DNA of 58,891 nt, taken from assembly GCA_035530195.1 (NCBI GenBank), contig DATKVG010000033.1, positions 1 to 58,891 of the forward strand, written 5' to 3'. This document shows, piece by piece, positions 7,087 to 15,735 of this stretch. Made by a program: the position numbers and the translations under genes. The DNA comes from JAPLKX01 sp035530195. GTDB lineage: Bacteria > Hydrogenedentota > Hydrogenedentia > Hydrogenedentales > SLHB01. The notes beneath the pieces are model-generated. The model saw only the letters and a list, made by a program, of their open reading frames with translations, was not told the origin of the DNA and searched no databases. How positions within the stretch are numbered: the first letter of the stretch is position 1; each line of letters begins with the position of its first letter.

Positions 7087-8475
7087 CTACTCGACATCGA
7101 GCCCGTATTTCTGCAGCCGGTACCGGAACGATCGCGGGCTGAGCCCAAGCAGTTCCGCGGCTTTCTTCTGGGAAAACCGGCCCCGCTGCAGCGCCTGCTT
7201 GATGAGGTTGACTTCCAACTCGGAAACCACGAACTCCAAGTCGAGGCCGCCCGGCGGCAACGTCGCGATATCCGTGCACGGGCCTGCCACAAAATTGGCG
7301 ACTTCCGGCGGCAGATCCTGCACGTCCACCACGGACCCGTTGCACAGCGCCACCGCCCGCTCGAGCACGTTTTCCAACTCCCGAATGTTTCCCGCCCACG
7401 TAAACGCGCGCAGCGCGTCCGTGGCTTCCTGTGTTATGGTCAATTCCTGCAGGCCCATTCGCCTCGCGTGGCCGGCGACAAAGTGACGCGCCAACAGCGG
7501 GATGTCGGCCACGCGCTCGCGCAACGGCGGCACGACGATGGGGATCACGTTGAGCCGGTAATACAGGTCCTTGCGGAACAGATTTTGCTGGACCATCTTC
7601 TCGAGGTCTCTGTTCGTGGCAGAGATAATCCGCACGTTGACCGGCACTTCGCTCACCCCCCCCACCGGCATCACCCTGCTGTTGTCCAGCACCCGCAACA
7701 GTTTCACCTGCAGCGGCATCGGCATCTCGCCGATCTCGTCGAGAAACAGCGTCCCGCCGTCCGCCACGACCATCAGGCCTTCCTTGTCTTCGACGGCGCC
7801 CGTGAACGATCCCTTCTTGTGGCCGAACAGCTCGCTCTCGAGGAGGTTTTCAGGAATCCCGCCGCAGTTGATCGCCACGAAAGGCTTGCCCGCCCGGTCG
7901 CTGAGCTGGTGAATGGCGCGCGCCACCAACTCCTTGCCGGTGCCGCTCTCGCCGTGTATGGCCACGGTGCTTGGGAGCGACGCCACCCGGCGAATCATCC
8001 CCATGACGTTCTGGATGGCCGGGCTTTTGCCGATGATGTTGTCGATCTTGCCGCGGGCCGCCTGGTCTTTGCGTAACGCCATGTTCTCGCGTAGCAGGTT
8101 ACGCTGGTCGATCGCCCGTTTCACCAGCAGCCGCATCTCATCGTTGGTGAACGGCTTCATGATGTAATCGGCCGCGCCGCGTTTCATGGCTTCGATGGCC
8201 GTTTCCACCGACGCATGCGCCGTGATCATGATGGCGGGTGTGATCGGATTGTTTTCCTTCATCCAGGAGAGCAGTTCCATGCCGGCGGTGCGGTTGGCGC
8301 CCATCCGCAGATCCGTAACCACCACGTCAAACGCCTTTTCCCGCAGCAGGTCGCGGGCCCCGTCGACGGTTCCCGCGCACAACACTTCATAGCCCGCGTT
8401 TGTCAAGACGATCTCGAGCAGTTCACGCATGCTGGCTTCGTCATCGACCACAAGGATACGGTGCTGAACCGCCAT
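7087..8475 (-). CDS. Sigma54-dependent response regulator, PilR/NtrC type
   Basis: This 462-aa activator has three domains. The receiver (1-120) has Asp11/Asp12 and the phosphoacceptor Asp55 in VVVTD, with a slightly extended loop after it. The AAA+ domain (about 145-385) carries Walker A GESGTGKE (175-182), the sigma54-contact loop as GSFTGA (222-227) and Walker B GGTLFLDE. A Fis-type helix-turn-helix ends the protein (KKAAELLGLSPRSFRYRL). It starts three bases after the stop of the PilS-like kinase, its AAGGAG ribosome site lying inside the kinase's last codons, so the pair is coupled. With pilB, pilT and a kinase upstream, it most likely activates pilin transcription; the sigma54 promoter at 58261-58275 is the candidate target. 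Confidence 0.93.
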   Translation of the reverse strand: MAVQHRILVVDDEASMRELLEIVLTNAGYEVLCAGTVDGARDLLREKAFDVVVTDLRMGANRTAGMELLSWMKENNPITPAIMITAHASVETAIEAMKRGAADYIMKPFTNDEMRLLVKRAIDQRNLLRENMALRKDQAARGKIDNIIGKSPAIQNVMGMIRRVASLPSTVAIHGESGTGKELVARAIHQLSDRAGKPFVAINCGGIPENLLESELFGHKKGSFTGAVEDKEGLMVVADGGTLFLDEIGEMPMPLQVKLLRVLDNSRVMPVGGVSEVPVNVRIISATNRDLEKMVQQNLFRKDLYYRLNVIPIVVPPLRERVADIPLLARHFVAGHARRMGLQELTITQEATDALRAFTWAGNIRELENVLERAVALCNGSVVDVQDLPPEVANFVAGPCTDIATLPPGGLDLEFVVSELEVNLIKQALQRGRFSQKKAAELLGLSPRSFRYRLQKYGLDVE

Positions 8476-8478
8476 CGG

Positions 8479-10083
8479 TTACTCCTTCCCCTGGCCGACG
8501 GGCAGCCGCACCGTCATGGTCGCCCCGCCCCCTTCGCGGGAAGACGCGCGGATGGTCCCGTCGTGTGCCGTAATGATGCGCAGGCAGATGGCAAGCCCCA
8601 TTCCGACACCCTTTTCCCGTTCCGTGTAGAACGGTTCAAAGATTTTCGATATCTTGTGCGGTTCGATTCCCGGCCCTTCATCGTCAAAGCTGATTTCGTA
8701 AGAGTTTCCGCTCGCCTTTATCCGGATGCACAACGTCCCGCGCCCGCGCATCGCCTGGATCCCGTTCTCGCCCAGGTTGACGAATACGCGCTTTATCTGC
8801 GATCGGTCTCCCGAGATTGCGCAGGCCGCATCAGGCAGGTCCGTCGATATCGTCAACTGGCCGGAGTCGTTGTGCTCGCGCGCCAGCAGGTCTTTCACTT
8901 CGGCCGCGAGTTGGCGCAGGTCAAACACCTCGCGTTTCAGCGTCGGGTTGCGGGCGAAATTCAAGAACCCCGTCACAATCTGGTTGAGATGATCGGATTC
9001 GCGGATGGCGATTGTCGTCAGGCGTTCGACAAGCTGGACCGAATGGATGTTTGCAGGAAGTTCGTCCAACGCCCCACGGATGGCGGCCACCGGATTTCTG
9101 ATTTCGTGCGCGAGGCCCGCCGCCAATTCGCCGACCGCCGCAAGCCGGTCCTGGCTCTGCAATTCCTGACGCAGCCGCGCCATCTCGGTCAGGTCCGTAA
9201 ACGACACGATAATGCCGCCAAGCCCGTCAGACGGTTCCGCGATCTGGCTCGTCGTCAGCCCAAGCAATTTGGTGTGGCCGTTGCCCGTTTTCACCTGGAA
9301 TTCATAACTGATGAAGTCCCGCCGAAGCCGCAGCGCCGTCAGGATCGGGCATTCGCCGCCGGAAACCGGCGCCAGAAACTGCTGGACGGGTTTCCCCGGC
9401 AGCGAGCCGTTCGGCACGTCGAGTATCTCGTGACCCATCTTGTTCAACACCGTCATAATGCCGTTCCGGTCCACCATCAGGAACCCGTTGTTCATGTTGT
9501 CCAGGATACGGCGTTGAAACTGCTCCATCCGGTTGATCCGCTGATTCCAATACCCGCTGATGAACGCGGTCAGGTAGAAAGCCAGCCCTTGGATCAAGAA
9601 CCGGTACCACAGTTCGATCCACTGGTCGGCCGTGTGCGGAACCGGCAGTGGCGGCATCACCGCCTGCAGAAACATGAACAGCGAAGCCAGCGTCGCAAAA
9701 AGGAAACCCTGCGCCAAGCCCAACAGCAGGCCCGCCTCCAGGATCACGATTACCATCAGAAACGCGAACTGGCTTCGGATGCCCCCCGTAAAACTGATGG
9801 TCGCGGCCACCACGCTGAGGTCTACGAGCATTTGTGTCCAGGTCAGCAGGGGGTGAACATGGCTGGACCGCCTCAGCGACAAAAGACACAGGATGCTGGT
9901 GACCGCGGCAAAGCTGAACAGCGCCAGCAACAGCAGCCCCACCCCCTGGTACGTCCCCAGCCGATAAATGCCCGCGCCCGCCAAGCCCAGCACCACAACC
10001 CGGGCCGTTCCCGCTATGTAAAGCCACGCGTGCGGCCCCTGGTAACGAAGAGGTTTTAGGCGTTCGGTGCTTTCGTGGTTCAC
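8479..10083 (-). CDS. PilS-like membrane sensor histidine kinase
   Basis: The GTG start at 10083 overlaps the TGA stop of pilT in a GTGA, so translation is coupled; the frame is open further upstream only as a shadow of pilT. The 534-aa protein has about six membrane segments in residues 22-178, a PAS domain (about 188-300, MDRNGIMTVLN region), a HisKA dimerisation domain with the phosphoacceptor in G-L-A-H-E-I-R-N-P (His326), and a HATPase with N-box VNLGENGIQAM and glycine boxes DDEGPGIEP and GVGMGLAI. Six transmembrane helices plus PAS is the PilS layout. Phosphate would pass to Asp55 of the regulator encoded next. Confidence 0.9.
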   Translation of the reverse strand: MNHESTERLKPLRYQGPHAWLYIAGTARVVVLGLAGAGIYRLGTYQGVGLLLLALFSFAAVTSILCLLSLRRSSHVHPLLTWTQMLVDLSVVAATISFTGGIRSQFAFLMVIVILEAGLLLGLAQGFLFATLASLFMFLQAVMPPLPVPHTADQWIELWYRFLIQGLAFYLTAFISGYWNQRINRMEQFQRRILDNMNNGFLMVDRNGIMTVLNKMGHEILDVPNGSLPGKPVQQFLAPVSGGECPILTALRLRRDFISYEFQVKTGNGHTKLLGLTTSQIAEPSDGLGGIIVSFTDLTEMARLRQELQSQDRLAAVGELAAGLAHEIRNPVAAIRGALDELPANIHSVQLVERLTTIAIRESDHLNQIVTGFLNFARNPTLKREVFDLRQLAAEVKDLLAREHNDSGQLTISTDLPDAACAISGDRSQIKRVFVNLGENGIQAMRGRGTLCIRIKASGNSYEISFDDEGPGIEPHKISKIFEPFYTEREKGVGMGLAICLRIITAHDGTIRASSREGGGATMTVRLPVGQGKE

Positions 10084-11150
10084 GACCCTTTTTCCATCAG
10101 GTGCACGAGGCCTTCGGGGTTGCTGCTCCGTTTGATCGCCATATCGGTCGAGATCACACCGCGCCGGACCAACCGGTACAGCGACTGATTCATCGTCATC
10201 ATTCCTTCCCCGGTCCCTATTTCGATCATCGACGGGATCTGCTCGAGTTTTTGCGACCGAATCAGCGCCCGGATCGCCGGGTTCGGTATCATGATTTCCA
10301 AACTCAGCACTCGGCCGCTCCCGTCCACCCGCGGCAGCAATTGCTGGACAAGTACCCCCTCCAGCACAAACGAAAGCTGCGTGCGGATCTGATCCTGCTG
10401 GGTCGAGGGAAACACGTCCACGATCCGGTTCACCGTCTGCAGAGCGTCGTTTGTGTGCAGGGTTGCGAAGACCAAGTGGCCCGTTTCCGCCACCGTCAGC
10501 GCCGCCTGGATGGTTTCCGTGTCGCGCATTTCGCCGATCAGAATCACGTCGGGGTCCTGGCGCAACACCCGCTTCAGCGAGGCCGCGAACGATTTGGTGT
10601 CGGCATGGACTTCGCGCTGGTTGATAACGGACTTGTTGTGGTGGTGCAGAAATTCTATGGGGTCTTCTATCGTGATAATGTGGACACTGCGCTCGCGGTT
10701 GATCCGATCGATAATGGATGCAAGCGTGGTGGATTTGCCGCTGCCCGTCGGCCCGCAAACCAGCACAAGGCCCACGGGCCGGTAGGCGAAATCAGCCACC
10801 ACTCGCGGCAATCCCAATTCGTCAAACGACAGGATCGTGAATGGAATTGCCCGAAACGCACCTACTACCGACCCGCGATCCCGGTAGACGTTGAGACGGA
10901 ACCGGCTCAATCCCTCGATTCCAAACGATAGGTCGCATTCCTTTTCTTTTTCAAATTCCGCAACCTGTTCTTCGTTCATCACACTGTATATGAGTTCCTG
11001 TGATGTGTCCGGCCGCAACGGCTCGTAACCCTGGAGCGATATCAGTTCGCCATGGAGCCGGATTATCGGCGGCGATCCAACAACAATATGAAGGTCGCTC
11101 GCTCCTTCTTCGATGGTCTTGGTCAACAGTTCCTTGACATTAAGATTCAT
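10080..11150 (-). CDS. pilT: Type IV pilus retraction ATPase PilT
   Basis: PilT hexamers at the inner membrane depolymerise pili for twitching motility. The 356-aa length is normal. Visible motifs are the N-terminal GASDLHIVVGSPP, Walker A GPTGSGKST (133-141), the Asp box TIEDPIEFLH, Walker B DVILIGEMRD, the His box TGHLVFATLHTNDA, and the PilT-specific A-I-R-x-L-I-R motif followed by Q-I-P-S-M-I-E-I-G near residue 310. The ATG at 11150 has a GAAGGGA site upstream. It lies third in the pilus operon, after the PilB-like ATPase, and overlaps the kinase gene by four bases. Confidence 0.95.
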   Translation of the reverse strand: MNLNVKELLTKTIEEGASDLHIVVGSPPIIRLHGELISLQGYEPLRPDTSQELIYSVMNEEQVAEFEKEKECDLSFGIEGLSRFRLNVYRDRGSVVGAFRAIPFTILSFDELGLPRVVADFAYRPVGLVLVCGPTGSGKSTTLASIIDRINRERSVHIITIEDPIEFLHHHNKSVINQREVHADTKSFAASLKRVLRQDPDVILIGEMRDTETIQAALTVAETGHLVFATLHTNDALQTVNRIVDVFPSTQQDQIRTQLSFVLEGVLVQQLLPRVDGSGRVLSLEIMIPNPAIRALIRSQKLEQIPSMIEIGTGEGMMTMNQSLYRLVRRGVISTDMAIKRSSNPEGLVHLMEKGS

Positions 11151-11201
11151 GGTCGATCCCTTCTCCCGGCTGCGTTCCTCGCGGCGCCGGTTAAACGTGT
11201 A

Positions 11202-12929
11202 CTAGTCGGCCGTCGTGTGTTCCAGAACCTGCTCGATCGTCGTTATGCCGCGGGCCGCTTTTGAAAGGGCGTTCTGCCTTAGGGTCCTCATGCCCGCCTG
11301 CACGGCCGCCACCTTGATCTGATTTCCCGATGCCCGGATCATCACCAGATCCTGTATGGCAGGATAGTTGGGCATCGCCTCGATCACGGCGGTACGGCCT
11401 TTATAACCCGTATTGTTGCACTTGCTGCACCCTGCGCCCCGTACGAACTCCGCCGGGCCCCCGTCGTCTTCCGAGGGCACATACTGCACCCGCTCCAGCA
11501 CGTCTTGTGGCACTCGCACCGGCTCTTTGCAGTGCGGGCAAACCCGCTTGAGCAACCGCTGGGCCGCCGCAAGCGCCACCGACGACTGCACCAGAAACGG
11601 CTCGACCCCCATGTCGATCAGGCGTGGAAACACGCCCGACGCGTCGTTCGTGTGCAACGTGCTCAGCACCAGGTGGCCCGTCAACGCCGCCTTCACCGCC
11701 ACGTCCGCCGTCTCATGATCGCGGATCTCGCCCACCATCACCACGTCCGGGTCCTGTCGCAGGATCTGGCGCAGCGCCTCCGCGAACGTCAGGCCTATCG
11801 AGGCGTGCACCTGAACCTGGTTCACGCCGAACAGCTCGTATTCGATCGGGTCTTCCACGGTGACGATGTTGCGATCGATGCTGTTCAGTTTGTGCAACGC
11901 GCTATACAGCGTCGTGGTTTTTCCGCTTCCCGTCGGGCCGGTCATGAGGATCATGCCGTGCGGTAGTTTCAAGGCTTCCTGGAACGCGGACACGGGCTGC
12001 TTCTCGAACCCGAGCTTCTCGATGTCCAGGGTCAGGCTGCTTTTGTCGAGCACGCGCATCACCACCTTCTCGCCGTACTTGCACGGCAAGTAGGCGACGC
12101 GGAAGTCGATGTCCCGATTGCTGTAGCGAATCCGGAACCGGCCATCCTGCGGAAGCCGGTGCTCGTCGATCCGGCACCCGCTGAGGATTTTGAGACGCGC
12201 TATCAGGTTGGGCTGAAGGTTTTTGGGAGGGGCCTTTGCCTCCTGCAGCGACCCGTCCACGCGATATCGAAGCCGCACGATCTTTTCGAACGGTTCCAGG
12301 TGGATGTCGCTGGCGCCGGACTCCAGCGCGTTATACAGCACTAAGTTTACCAGCCGTTTCACCGGCTCGTCTTCCGCTCCGTTCTCCAGTTCGGAGACGT
12401 CGATAATTTCTTCCTCTTCCCGGATGACATTGAGTTCGGCGTTGTGCATCGGGTTTCTTACGAGTTCGTCGTACAGATCCTGCGCTTTGCCCCCGCCATA
12501 GTTTTTCTCAATGGCCGCTTGGATCTCCGACTCGACCGCGACCACCGGCTCGATATCGTAGCTGGTCAGCATGTGCAGGTCGTCCAGCGCCATGATGTTC
12601 AGTGGGTTGGACATCGCCAGCGTCAGCACGTCGCCCGTGATTGATATCGGCAGCATGATGTGCTGCCGCGCCAGCGTCTCCGGGACTTCTGCCAGGACTT
12701 CCTTCGGGATGTTGTAATTGGCGACGCGGATGTGCGGGATTCCAAGCTGCTCGCTCAGCGTGACCACCAGGTCTTCCTCGCTCAGGTAGCCTTTTTCCAC
12801 GAGGATCCGGGGCAGCGTCTGGCCCGTCGCCCGTTGGACCGAAATGCACTCTCGCAATTGCTCTTCCGTGACCAGACCCTGCTCAAGCAGCATGTCGGGC
12901 AGCCGGCGTTTGGACATCTTTGGCGCCAA
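11202..12929 (-). CDS. Type IV pilus extension / type II secretion ATPase (PilB/GspE family)
   Basis: The best start is TTG 12929, seven bases after a full AGGAGG; the in-frame ATG at 12917 would be 19 bases from it. The 575-aa product has two MshEN-type N-terminal repeats (about 8-140), then the assembly ATPase domain with Walker A GPTGSGKTT (331-339), the Asp box TVEDPIEYE, Walker B DVVMVGEIRD and His box TGHLVLSTLHTNDA. The C-terminal C-P-H-C ... C-S-K-C zinc tetracysteine is typical of GspE/PilB. Next to pilT and PilS/R genes it is more likely PilB than GspE, but sequence alone does not settle this. Confidence 0.92.
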   Translation of the reverse strand: MAPKMSKRRLPDMLLEQGLVTEEQLRECISVQRATGQTLPRILVEKGYLSEEDLVVTLSEQLGIPHIRVANYNIPKEVLAEVPETLARQHIMLPISITGDVLTLAMSNPLNIMALDDLHMLTSYDIEPVVAVESEIQAAIEKNYGGGKAQDLYDELVRNPMHNAELNVIREEEEIIDVSELENGAEDEPVKRLVNLVLYNALESGASDIHLEPFEKIVRLRYRVDGSLQEAKAPPKNLQPNLIARLKILSGCRIDEHRLPQDGRFRIRYSNRDIDFRVAYLPCKYGEKVVMRVLDKSSLTLDIEKLGFEKQPVSAFQEALKLPHGMILMTGPTGSGKTTTLYSALHKLNSIDRNIVTVEDPIEYELFGVNQVQVHASIGLTFAEALRQILRQDPDVVMVGEIRDHETADVAVKAALTGHLVLSTLHTNDASGVFPRLIDMGVEPFLVQSSVALAAAQRLLKRVCPHCKEPVRVPQDVLERVQYVPSEDDGGPAEFVRGAGCSKCNNTGYKGRTAVIEAMPNYPAIQDLVMIRASGNQIKVAAVQAGMRTLRQNALSKAARGITTIEQVLEHTTAD

Positions 12930-12972
12930 AATGTTACCTCCTGCTGAATCCCGTCTCGCGGCCGCCTCTACG

Positions 12973-14832
12973 TCAGGCTGCCTCGTCAAACCCTAGATGA
13001 TTTAAAATCTCGCCCGCCATCTCCGACGACACCGGCTTCTTTTCCAGCTCGGCAAAGGCCTGGATCTTACGCAGCGCGCCCAGCATCTTGCGAATGTCCA
13101 TCGACACCCGTGTCGCCACCAGCGACAACACCTCCTCGTTCACCGCTGCGCCCGATTCCGCCGCCCGGCGCAAAATCGCCACGCGCGTCTCAAATTCCGG
13201 CGGTTTCAAGTTCACCACAATCCCGCCGGCAAATCGCGATACAAGCCGGTTTTCCAGCATGCCCAGCCGATCCGGCGGTTTGTCACCTGCAATGATAATC
13301 TGACGCCCTTCCTGCTGCAAGACGTTGAAAATGTGGAAAAACTCCTCCTGCGCCTCCACACGCCCGCCCAAAAACTGAATATCATCCAGGATCAGAACGT
13401 CCCAATGGCAATAGTTGTCTCGAAAAACTTTGACGGCCCCCTCGCTCTGCGCTTCCAAGAGGCGCGTCGCAAACCGGCTCGCCGATACACACCCCACCCG
13501 CGCTTCCGGGCTCGCGGTCACAATGGCGTTGCCCGTCGCGTGGATCAAGTGCGTCTTGCCCAGGCCCACCTCCCCGTAAATGAACAGCGGGTTGTAGTCG
13601 CCACCCGGACGCTCCGCGACCGCCCGGCAAATCTTGTGCGTGAACGCGTTTGCCGCGCCCACCAGGAAACGATCGAACGTGTATTCTTCCAAAAGGCGAT
13701 CCGAACTCAGGCCTGCCGCAACACGCTGATCGGCCTCCTCCCGCAATTCCGGGTCTTGGAGGACTTCCAGGCCTCTCCGCTTATTCGCAGCGGGAGGGCT
13801 CCCGGCCCCGTGACGCAGCCGCTTGGCCTTTTCCTGATCCCGCATCTCGAGATCCAGCCGGTTTGAACGCGCCACGGCAACACTCTCGTTTTCGCGGAGC
13901 ACATCGCGTACCGCATCCCGTACCGCGTCGCCTAAACCGCCTGCATCCGGACCGCTGGAGGGCGCGCTCGCCGCGCCCAACTGCTTCACAAGCGGGCCCA
14001 ACGCGTCCTGTAACGCCCCCGCCAATCCGTCCCGCAGGCTCGTAACCAGGTCCTGCGTGACCGCCGGTCCCGGCCCATGACCCGCCGGTTTGATTTGGCC
14101 GGCGCCTGCAGCCCGCGGTTCAGAGGCTCCCGCCGACTTTATCGCCTGGCTGACCGCCTCGTCGAACGCCGCCTGCGTCGCATCATCCCCGGCAGCCGCC
14201 GGTGGAGGCGTTTTCGGCCTTGGCGCCGGTCTCGACGCGGTCGGTTTGGAGGGAGCCGGCGCGGACAGATGGTCGTACGCACCCGACTTGGATTTCTTGG
14301 GTTCGTTGAATATGCGGGAGGCAACCGCGTCAAAGTGCTGCCAGTCGCACAGGATCGCCTTGATGCGCAATTCGGGGCAGACCTTGCGCACCTCCGCCAG
14401 CGCCTCGTCGTCGAGCGGATTGACCATCGCCACCGTCAGGATCCGGCCAAGCCTGTCTATGGGCAGCAGGTTGTACTTAAAGCAAATCTCCTTTGGAATC
14501 AGCGGTAGGAGATCTTTGTTTATGTCGTAATCGAGCAGGCTCAGATGGGGAATCTTGCATTGCTTTACCAACGAATGCAGAATGTCCGCCTGCTTGGCAA
14601 ACCCCTTCTGGACCAGGATCTCGCCAATGAAACCGCCGGTTTTACGCTGCTCCGCCAACGCCTCTTCCAGCGCCAGATCGTTTATCAGGCCCTCTTCGAC
14701 CAGTATTTCGCCCAGCCGTTTTGACGCGCCCTGCCCTGAACCCGCGCGCACAGAATCCGGCTGTGACGGCGCAGGGGCCGTCTCGCGTTCGGCTTTAGTT
14801 GGATCTTTGCTATCCCTATGGAAGCCAAGCAT
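12973..14832 (-). CDS. MshEN domain fused to a DnaA-type AAA+ ATPase lacking the DNA-binding domain
   Basis: The first gene of the pilus operon encodes 619 aa. Residues about 38-175 match the MshEN (GspE N-terminal) domain: KRLGEILVEEGLI, EILVQKGFAKQADIL and LLPIDRLGRILTVAMVNPLD parallel the N-terminus of the PilB-like neighbour. A Pro/Ala-rich linker (about 180-375) follows. Residues 380-619 are a DnaA domain III: EEYTFDRFLVGAANAFTH, Walker A GEVGLGKT (420-427), Walker B VLILDD (479-484), sensor 1 IIIAGDKPP, arginine finger in RLVSRF (Arg533) and sensor 2 DIRKMLGALRKI (Arg581). The protein ends at the end of the AAA+ lid, so DnaA domain IV, which binds DnaA boxes, is absent. Both halves are intact. 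The role is unknown; it may couple nucleotide or c-di-GMP sensing to pilus assembly. Confidence 0.88.
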   Translation of the reverse strand: MLGFHRDSKDPTKAERETAPAPSQPDSVRAGSGQGASKRLGEILVEEGLINDLALEEALAEQRKTGGFIGEILVQKGFAKQADILHSLVKQCKIPHLSLLDYDINKDLLPLIPKEICFKYNLLPIDRLGRILTVAMVNPLDDEALAEVRKVCPELRIKAILCDWQHFDAVASRIFNEPKKSKSGAYDHLSAPAPSKPTASRPAPRPKTPPPAAAGDDATQAAFDEAVSQAIKSAGASEPRAAGAGQIKPAGHGPGPAVTQDLVTSLRDGLAGALQDALGPLVKQLGAASAPSSGPDAGGLGDAVRDAVRDVLRENESVAVARSNRLDLEMRDQEKAKRLRHGAGSPPAANKRRGLEVLQDPELREEADQRVAAGLSSDRLLEEYTFDRFLVGAANAFTHKICRAVAERPGGDYNPLFIYGEVGLGKTHLIHATGNAIVTASPEARVGCVSASRFATRLLEAQSEGAVKVFRDNYCHWDVLILDDIQFLGGRVEAQEEFFHIFNVLQQEGRQIIIAGDKPPDRLGMLENRLVSRFAGGIVVNLKPPEFETRVAILRRAAESGAAVNEEVLSLVATRVSMDIRKMLGALRKIQAFAELEKKPVSSEMAGEILNHLGFDEAA

Positions 14833-14897
14833 TTAAGCGCCCCGGACGGATGATCTCGCCGCATATACTACCGGCGACTACTCTACCACTGTTCGAT

Positions 14898-14926
14898 AGT
14901 CTAGCACCTGCGCCCTGATGCGTCAA
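14898..14926 (-). promoter_or_regulatory. Sigma70-type promoter of the pilus operon
   Basis: On the minus strand TTGACG (14926-14921) is followed after exactly 17 bases by TAGACT (14903-14898). Transcription would start near 14891, giving a leader of about 60 bases before the MshEN-DnaA gene. Confidence 0.6.
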
Positions 14927-15159
14927 GTATTTTCCCGCCTTAAACCGTGCTGTGAAAGTTGGTTGTCAACCTGACAAAACTCCGCCATCCCGCCCATAAG
15001 GCTACTTTGGGGGCCGGCGGCCCATCAGCCGGCGCAACCCACTAGCCAGCGTTGACTTCCGGCGCTGGACCCACATTTGCAGATCACGCCGTGTTTGAAA
15101 GACCTGACCAGGGTCCAGCAAACCGGATGCCATCGCGGTTCCCCACCCGATTCCGCGGC

Positions 15160-15188
15160 TTGAGTCTGAACCGCCGATGTGGTTTAAT
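15160..15188 (+). promoter_or_regulatory. Sigma70-type promoter of the CYTH gene
   Basis: TTGAGT at 15160-15165 and TTTAAT at 15183-15188 are separated by 17 bases. The expected start near 15195 lies only about 14 bases before the ATG. Confidence 0.5.
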
Positions 15189-15208
15189 CTCGCCCCAACG
15201 GGGCATCC

Positions 15209-15685
15209 ATGGGAACCGAAATTGAGCGAAAATTCTTGGTTACAGGCGATGGTTGGCGCGCCAACGCCTCTGCCGCGTCTTGCCGCCAGGGCTATCTGGC
15301 CGTTGGCCCGCCCGTTGCCGTGCGCGTGCGCATGATGGGTGGGAAAGCCACCTTAAACGTAAAAAAAGCGACCCTCGACATTGTCCGGGACGAGTTTGAG
15401 TACGAAATCCCTGAACATGACGCCGAGGAGATGCTTAACAACCTGTGCGAAGGTTACACTATTGAGAAAACGCGGTACCGCGTCGAGTACGGCGGCAAAA
15501 CCTGGGAAATCGACGAGTTTGGCGGGGCGAACTCCGGCCTCGTGGTGGCGGAAATCGAGCTGGACCAGCCTGACGAACTTTTCCCCAGCCCTCCATGGCT
15601 GGGCACCGAGGTATCCGGCGACTCCCGTTACCTGAACTCGAGCTTGAGCAGGCGCCCGTACAGCCTTTGGCAAAAACATGAATGA
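15209..15685 (+). CDS. CYTH-domain triphosphatase (short, single domain)
   Basis: CYTH enzymes form a closed beta-tunnel that binds triphosphates and metal; short bacterial forms usually hydrolyse inorganic triphosphate, while others are class IV adenylate cyclases. The 158-aa protein begins with the family signature E-x-E-x-K (Glu4, Glu6, Lys8 in GTEIERKFLV). It continues with the alternating basic strands (RVRMMGGKATLNVKK), the acidic strand EFEYEIP, KTRYRVEYGGKTWEIDEF and AEIELD. The length equals that of one-domain tripolyphosphatases, and no CHAD domain is attached. A sigma70 promoter lies just upstream. Confidence 0.88.
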   Translation: MGTEIERKFLVTGDGWRANASAASCRQGYLAVGPPVAVRVRMMGGKATLNVKKATLDIVRDEFEYEIPEHDAEEMLNNLCEGYTIEKTRYRVEYGGKTWEIDEFGGANSGLVVAEIELDQPDELFPSPPWLGTEVSGDSRYLNSSLSRRPYSLWQKHE

Positions 15686-15735
15686 GATCAGGCGGATTGA
15701 CTTCCGGCTTAGTTCTAATTTGAAAGGGAAAACCG

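Larger units (their letters stand above)
14833..15208. other. Divergent intergenic region with promoters for the pilus operon and the CYTH gene
   Basis: This 376-base gap has no credible gene. It holds the minus-strand promoter at 14898-14926, the plus-strand promoter at 15160-15188, and between them a small perfect inverted repeat TTGTCA-ACC-TGACAA at 14963-14977 that may be an operator. Confidence 0.5.

Noticed and set aside
8215..10059. 614-codon open frame on the plus strand opposite the kinase and regulator genes
   Set aside because: It is His/Arg/Gln-rich without recognisable motifs and lies antisense to two well-supported genes; such frames arise from GC-rich third positions.
10084..10758. 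Upstream extension of the kinase frame
   Set aside because: The extra 225 codons lie inside pilT in another frame and are low-complexity; the GTG in the GTGA overlap is the natural start.
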